From positions 37,375,385 to 37,439,384 of the forward strand of contig NC_088295.1 in assembly GCF_032854445.1 (NCBI RefSeq): 64,000 bases of DNA, in the 5' to 3' direction. Shown here piece after piece: positions 59,401 through 64,000 of this stretch. Source of the stretch: Liolophura sinensis (Eukaryota > Mollusca > Polyplacophora > Chitonida > Chitonidae). Positions within the stretch are counted from its first letter, which is position 1. Every line of letters begins with the position of its first letter. The translations under genes were made by a program, and so were the position numbers. The notes below the pieces were generated by a model, which saw nothing but the letters and a program-made list of their open reading frames with translations, was not told the origin of the DNA and did no database searches.

Positions 59401-59964
59401 TAAATTACTGGGTGTTATAAAGTAACTGACAAACTTTCCCAAATTTGAGACACGGATTTTACACGCAGAACGGACATGTGTCGTGTTGGTTGAAGACAAG
59501 TGATCTCTAGCGGTCTTCGTGCCATATCACGTGATCTATACCGCTTATTGAAATTTTTTGACCAAGGGTGAGATCTAATCAATATCCGTTGTGTTCAAAG
59601 TATTCATGTTTCTGGTGTGCCAAGGATTACTTTCACGACAACCGACAACATCGCTAGCTTTTGCTCCGGATGCAAACTACTGGGTTAAATTAAGCACTTT
59701 TATACGTTTGGATGCTTATCAACATGCCCAAGAAGACTTGTGTTGAAAATGTATTTAAAAAACCAGTTACCAGCGTTAACATTGTCGTCGTTGTTTTGAT
59801 TTTTGGCCTAAATGAATTTGCTAGACGTTCTATAACTGTTTACGATATTCACAAGCCCTATACATGTTAACGGTCATGATATATATAATGACAGGGCCAA
59901 TATATCTTCTTACGGTCAATGTTATATTCGAATCCATAATGTATAAACTACCAATGTTCTTTCA

Positions 59965-60122
59965 TGCTCGAGTCCTCTCCAGTCGTACGAAGGTCAACCA
60001 GCGACCTGTGCATGGTTGTTGTTTATGATCTGCCTATTCCTCTCACCAGAATGCTAGCCACCGTCATATAAGTGACATGTTCTTGAGTACGACGTAAAAA
60101 ACATTAAATAAATAAATAAATG
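59965..60122 (+). mobile_element. SINE-1 copy, 5' truncated
   Basis: GAGTCCTCTCCAGTCGTACG, CCAGAATGCTAGCCACCGTC, TTCTTGAGTACGACGTAAAA, AAATAAATAAATAAA tail. Confidence 0.82.
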
Positions 60123-60129
60123 ATATTCG

Positions 60130-61900
60130 TATTGCCCCCTTACACGTGTACGGCTGTTCAGTAGGCTTACTTTCCCTATATGTACATGTTTTACGCTTTC
60201 TATATACATCATCGTTCTCTATTCATGCTTATGTTAAATGGATGACTATTGAAACTAGAGCACTTCACATCATTGGGAATTTAATGTCAAATTCTCTCGT
60301 TTTGATACATGGTTGATGACTAAATGCTGTTGCAGTTTTTATTAGTTTTTCTCTAAGCTAAGCTAACCATTATGTAAGACTAGTCTCCTGACGGAAGCAT
60401 TGGTAGGAAAGCTTATGTGCGCAATGTGGTGTGGAGAAAGTGCTTTGGGTCTATGAATCTCTTCACTAGAATTGCTGTTTATACTTCTTCTGGTGCTGTT
60501 TTCTAAAGAACACATTCAAAGTTAATCGCTATCACGGCTAAATATTTTTCTCACAGTAAATAAACAGTTTTTTGGGGGCGGCTTCGTCTAAAAGTTTGCA
60601 CACGGTAGTTTGGTTTTTGTTGAGGCCATCACGTTTACAGCAGAGAGATTTTCTAGTGTTGTGCCGGCTATTCGCGCCTCAGCTTCTTGGAACACCGAGT
60701 GTTTACATACTGTTCCCATTGAGCTATTACAAGTGGGTAGTTCACGCTTGGAGTTAATGGGATTTCACTGTCGAGGATACATCCTACCCCATAGACTCTG
60801 TGTTCAAAAAATCACGTAGGTACATGTATGAGGATGCGTAGGTGTAATACTCTAGGTTGCACCTCAATCCTACAAAGCTAACCCATATATCGGTAACTGC
60901 TAACTGACGTTGCAGTCACTAATTCAATTTAACCATTCAGAAACATAGCGTAGTCGTGTGCAGTTCTGGAACAGATGATAAATTCTAGCTGTGGTATCAG
61001 TGTTGACAGCTTGAGTCTAATTTGTCGTCTAATGGGAATGAAAGAGGTATTGTTGTTCCAGTTATACTTTCCCCTGGTCAATTATCTTTCAGTTCCAGGA
61101 TTCCCTGAAAAATTCAGTTGGGTTCTGATAAGCGACGAAACAAAAGAAATGTCTTGCTCCCTTACCATTGTATCGTGAGGATTTAAAAAAATTTAAACTT
61201 TAAGTGAAATATAGAAGATGGATTTAATTAAACTCCGATTTCTACGTGGTTCATTAATCAGTTTGAAATCAGTTGTATTTGGGATACAGCCTGTCTATTT
61301 TTCTTAATATTCCAGGCTAGGATCAGCGTAATGGAACTATTAGACGACTGTTTGTCTCCAACAATGAGACTGATGTGAGGCTTGAGAAGTGTTCGCAGTC
61401 TGCAGCAGGCACCGGTCTGACGGGCAGGTATTACAGACAATCACCATTAATCAATCTGTGCAGTATAAGTGCACACTCCAGAGGGTTAACGTGTCGCTTG
61501 ATGAATTGAGCCCTTGGCTCTCTAGGTGCCAGTTGAACATCTGAGCCCTCACTAACTACAGCAGTTAGACAGAAACTATAGGAGGCTGTACTGTGCCATT
61601 CCACTGTCCAGTACTTTCATCTCTTCCATGGATTATTGAAGATTCCCTTAAATGCCAACTTCTGGTCAGCATAACCGGGATCATTATGGCACCGTGGCCT
61701 TGACAGCACCCTGAGGTGTCCTTCACAATGTAATGAAACTTCTGTTATGGAAATTTAAGCGTACAAAATCCGCCGCTGGCAGCTTACTTCTCTCATTAAC
61801 GGTTTGTGGTATCTTTTGGCAGTATGTTTGAGTTTGGGTTGAGAATTACAAACGATAAAGAGTAATAAATGTTAATGTTGTCGAATACGATGCCCTTAAA
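60130..61900. other. Intergenic stretch without a recognisable gene
   Basis: Frames 60572-61178 overlap each other and lack motifs. No repeat recognised. Confidence 0.35.
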
Positions 61901-61984
61901 TCTCAAGGCTGTCACTTGCCACAGCCTTGTTTAATAGGCGCCGACCAAGATCTGTTTGTTCAACTAAAATTTTGTTGCAAATAC

Positions 61985-62360
61985 TTATTGCAGATCATCA
62001 ACAAGAACGACTTTGCCTGTTATAGCACTGATATACGAAAGCTTATCTCGCAGAAACATCGATGCAGTCTGATCTCCGTCATGTAATTCTTCCCAGAAGA
62101 GATCGAATACCACAAGCATATTCTGGACAAATTTCTTGCAAATTTGCGCAAGAATAGAATAAATTACCTCAACAGCAGACCCTGAATGATCATATGCGCT
62201 CTGCCCTACTTAGTTTTGCTGCACTGTGGTGATTCATTACTAGATCTTCTGCCTAATCAAATCTTCTGGGGTTCCTTTAAATAGGTAACATACAGATTCG
62301 GAGATCAATACTTTGCTCTTACCTTGGTTTGACCATAAAGTGTACAGTCATGTCTAGTAA
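61985..62360 (-). pseudogene. Decayed coding trace, family unknown
   Basis: On the minus strand a frame open from about 62209 to the TAA at 61985-61987 reads AYDHSGSAVEVIYSILAQIC, then NMLVVFDLFWEELHDGDQ and MFLRDKLSYISAITGKVV. Just upstream, in another frame, is SKVLISESVCYLFKGTPEDL followed by a stop. The composition and length of the first piece look like real protein, but the frame breaks suggest a relic. ATTCAG|GG inside could be an acceptor, so a true exon cannot be excluded. I do not recognise the family. Confidence 0.4.
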
Positions 62361-62399
62361 CCAACGTTCGCAATTATAAAAGAAATTTACAGGAAACTT

Positions 62400-64000
62400 A
62401 ACTGACAATCGCAAAAGGAAGATTTTCGATCGGTAGTGGAAGATGGTAGTTGGTTTACCTCCAAGAAGATGGGTGCGACGATGAGAAGCTCGGAGTTGTC
62501 AGCTGTATTGATTCACCCGTGCGCATCGTGTAATTAAGAATAACGACAGGGTGGTAAAGGATCTGGCCATTGGACCTTACAAAGTTGCATGCCTTCTTCT
62601 TTATAAGTCCCTTGGGTTTTGACCATTTAAGGTGGACGCTTGTCGTGTGGAGGCTTTCAGGTCAGTGGGCCCAAAGGTTCAACGGACAACTTGTAACACA
62701 GACAAATATGGCAGTTCGGACTGATTGATTGATTGATGTGTCACCGCCTGACGGTGTACTATCTCAGAGTACACACTATCAACAAATATACTTTATCAAC
62801 GTGTCCACATAAAGTGTCAACATGTGTATTCTTTGTGTGTGTTTTATCGATGCCAAATACATATATTTAAACGCAAAGATTTGATCAGTTTACCAGATGT
62901 TTTATTTTAACGCAGTTGATAGAATTACAAAGATCCGGGAATTTCCTTTGAGCGACACTTCACTCATTCCTGGGTCCACCAACGACAGATGCTACAGCCA
63001 GAGTTCAAACAATGATAAACATTTTGCGTAATTTAACAAACATTTAGCTTTAATAATGCCTTCATGATGATTTCAACAATACGTGGAGGTGATAAAAAGG
63101 TCCATACTTCTGAGAAATTTTTGTGTAGAAATTCCTATTTTATACAACGTATGTATTTGGGAAGACAAATTAAATTGGCCAGTACCTCCTACAGGTTTAC
63201 AGTGTTGAGTTTTCATCGAATTATATACATACACTTGACCTGTAACTTCATATTGGTGTATATTTGATTGGTATTGATACTTACAGAGCACTTTTGCTGC
63301 CAAAATAATTATGAGACGATATTGTAATCTTGCGCTGCACTAAGGCGGTTTTTCTACAGGAAATGCTAAAACTGAAACTCCCACTGCCAGCAAATTTTAC
63401 TGTGGAAATGCACTATTTGTTATTACAGTGTAGATAGCCGTCTGATCTACTTCACAATCCACGCCGGCCTCCATCTGCACAAAAAATCTGCAGGCATAAT
63501 AATGCCGGCGAACCCGGAAAAAACCCGATGGCCAATCGAATATGCACTGATTTCGTCGGTTAATGAATTGGTTTTTGTTTCTGCTTCCCTACGACGGATT
63601 GCGTGAATATTTCCGAGAGCGGACCAACTTCCGGAATCGTGACAACATGGCCTAAGCCCGCCATCCTGAAATCATGTGATAACTTTAGTCTCGTGTAATT
63701 GGATGAAAACACAATTTATATTCATTAAAGATACCTTTCGGGGCAAATGGAGCACCGGTGGGTTTTAGTGGGGTGATCACACAAGGAGGAAGGGGTCGGG
63801 GGGAATACGTTGTACTGCTGTGCTTGGAGTTGCTCGTGTGAAATATTGATCGCGCGGCATGGTGGTACAGTTGTACGTTATCGTTATTTTAGAGGGCTAA
63901 CCTAGCGCTGGGCAAGAATCGTGTTCAGGTATGGTGTCTCGTATGGAAGATAAGTCTATAATATAGTAATCTGATAAATAATAAAGAACATCTGTAAGAA
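62400..64000. other. Window end without a recognisable gene
   Basis: No coding-like frame or clear repeat. 62720-62735 has a short TGATTGAT repeat. Confidence 0.35.

Overview
This is animal (metazoan) nuclear DNA. It is AT-rich, genes are split by GT-AG introns, and most of the window is intergenic or intronic. At least four kinds of tRNA-derived SINE are present, together with microsatellites, minisatellites and relics of larger mobile elements. The most frequent SINE, whose inverted tail reads TTGATTGGTGTTTTACGCC, and a second one with the core GGGGTTTAACGTC are of types I associate with molluscs and other lophotrochozoans. A bivalve or gastropod is the best guess, but no species can be named. 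Most open frames here are chance or repeat-derived; only a few survive inspection.

Layout. (1) 0.5-2.1 kb, plus strand: a complete three-exon gene for a small secreted cysteine-rich protein (230 aa) with two von Willebrand factor C (VWC) modules, each followed by a shorter cysteine module. (2) 2.1-7.2 kb: repeats, including a decayed minus-strand element with coding traces, interrupted by a SINE. (3) 7.3-9.1 kb, plus strand: a decayed one-VWC paralogue of gene 1. Its first exon carries a frameshift, a stop and an inserted SINE; its last exon is still open. (4) 9.8-11.05 kb: a tandem array around GGAGATCACATGCC, split by a ~670 bp insertion. (5) 12.7-14.5 kb: copies of a fold-back repeat family surrounding one small secreted-peptide candidate. 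(6) 15.3-20.5 kb and 23.3-27.8 kb: a diverged direct duplication of several kb, each copy with its own later SINE. (7) 28.98-29.3 kb: an 8-mer array (TACCTCGC) in both orientations. (8) 32.7-33.3 kb: 36-bp and 21-bp minisatellites. (9) 58.6 down to 35.3 kb, minus strand: a rhodopsin-type peptide GPCR on four recognised exons spread over 23 kb. Its last C-terminal exon was not found. (10) 58.6-64 kb: no convincing gene, one relic coding trace near 62 kb.

Nothing shows that the two main genes work together. The first is an extracellular VWC protein of the kind that often binds growth factors; the second is a cell-surface neuropeptide-type receptor. I do not see a clearly new multi-gene system. 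The most unusual material is the VWC gene and its SINE-broken paralogue, the two-orientation TACCTCGC array, the fold-back family, and the large duplication with insertion differences between its copies.
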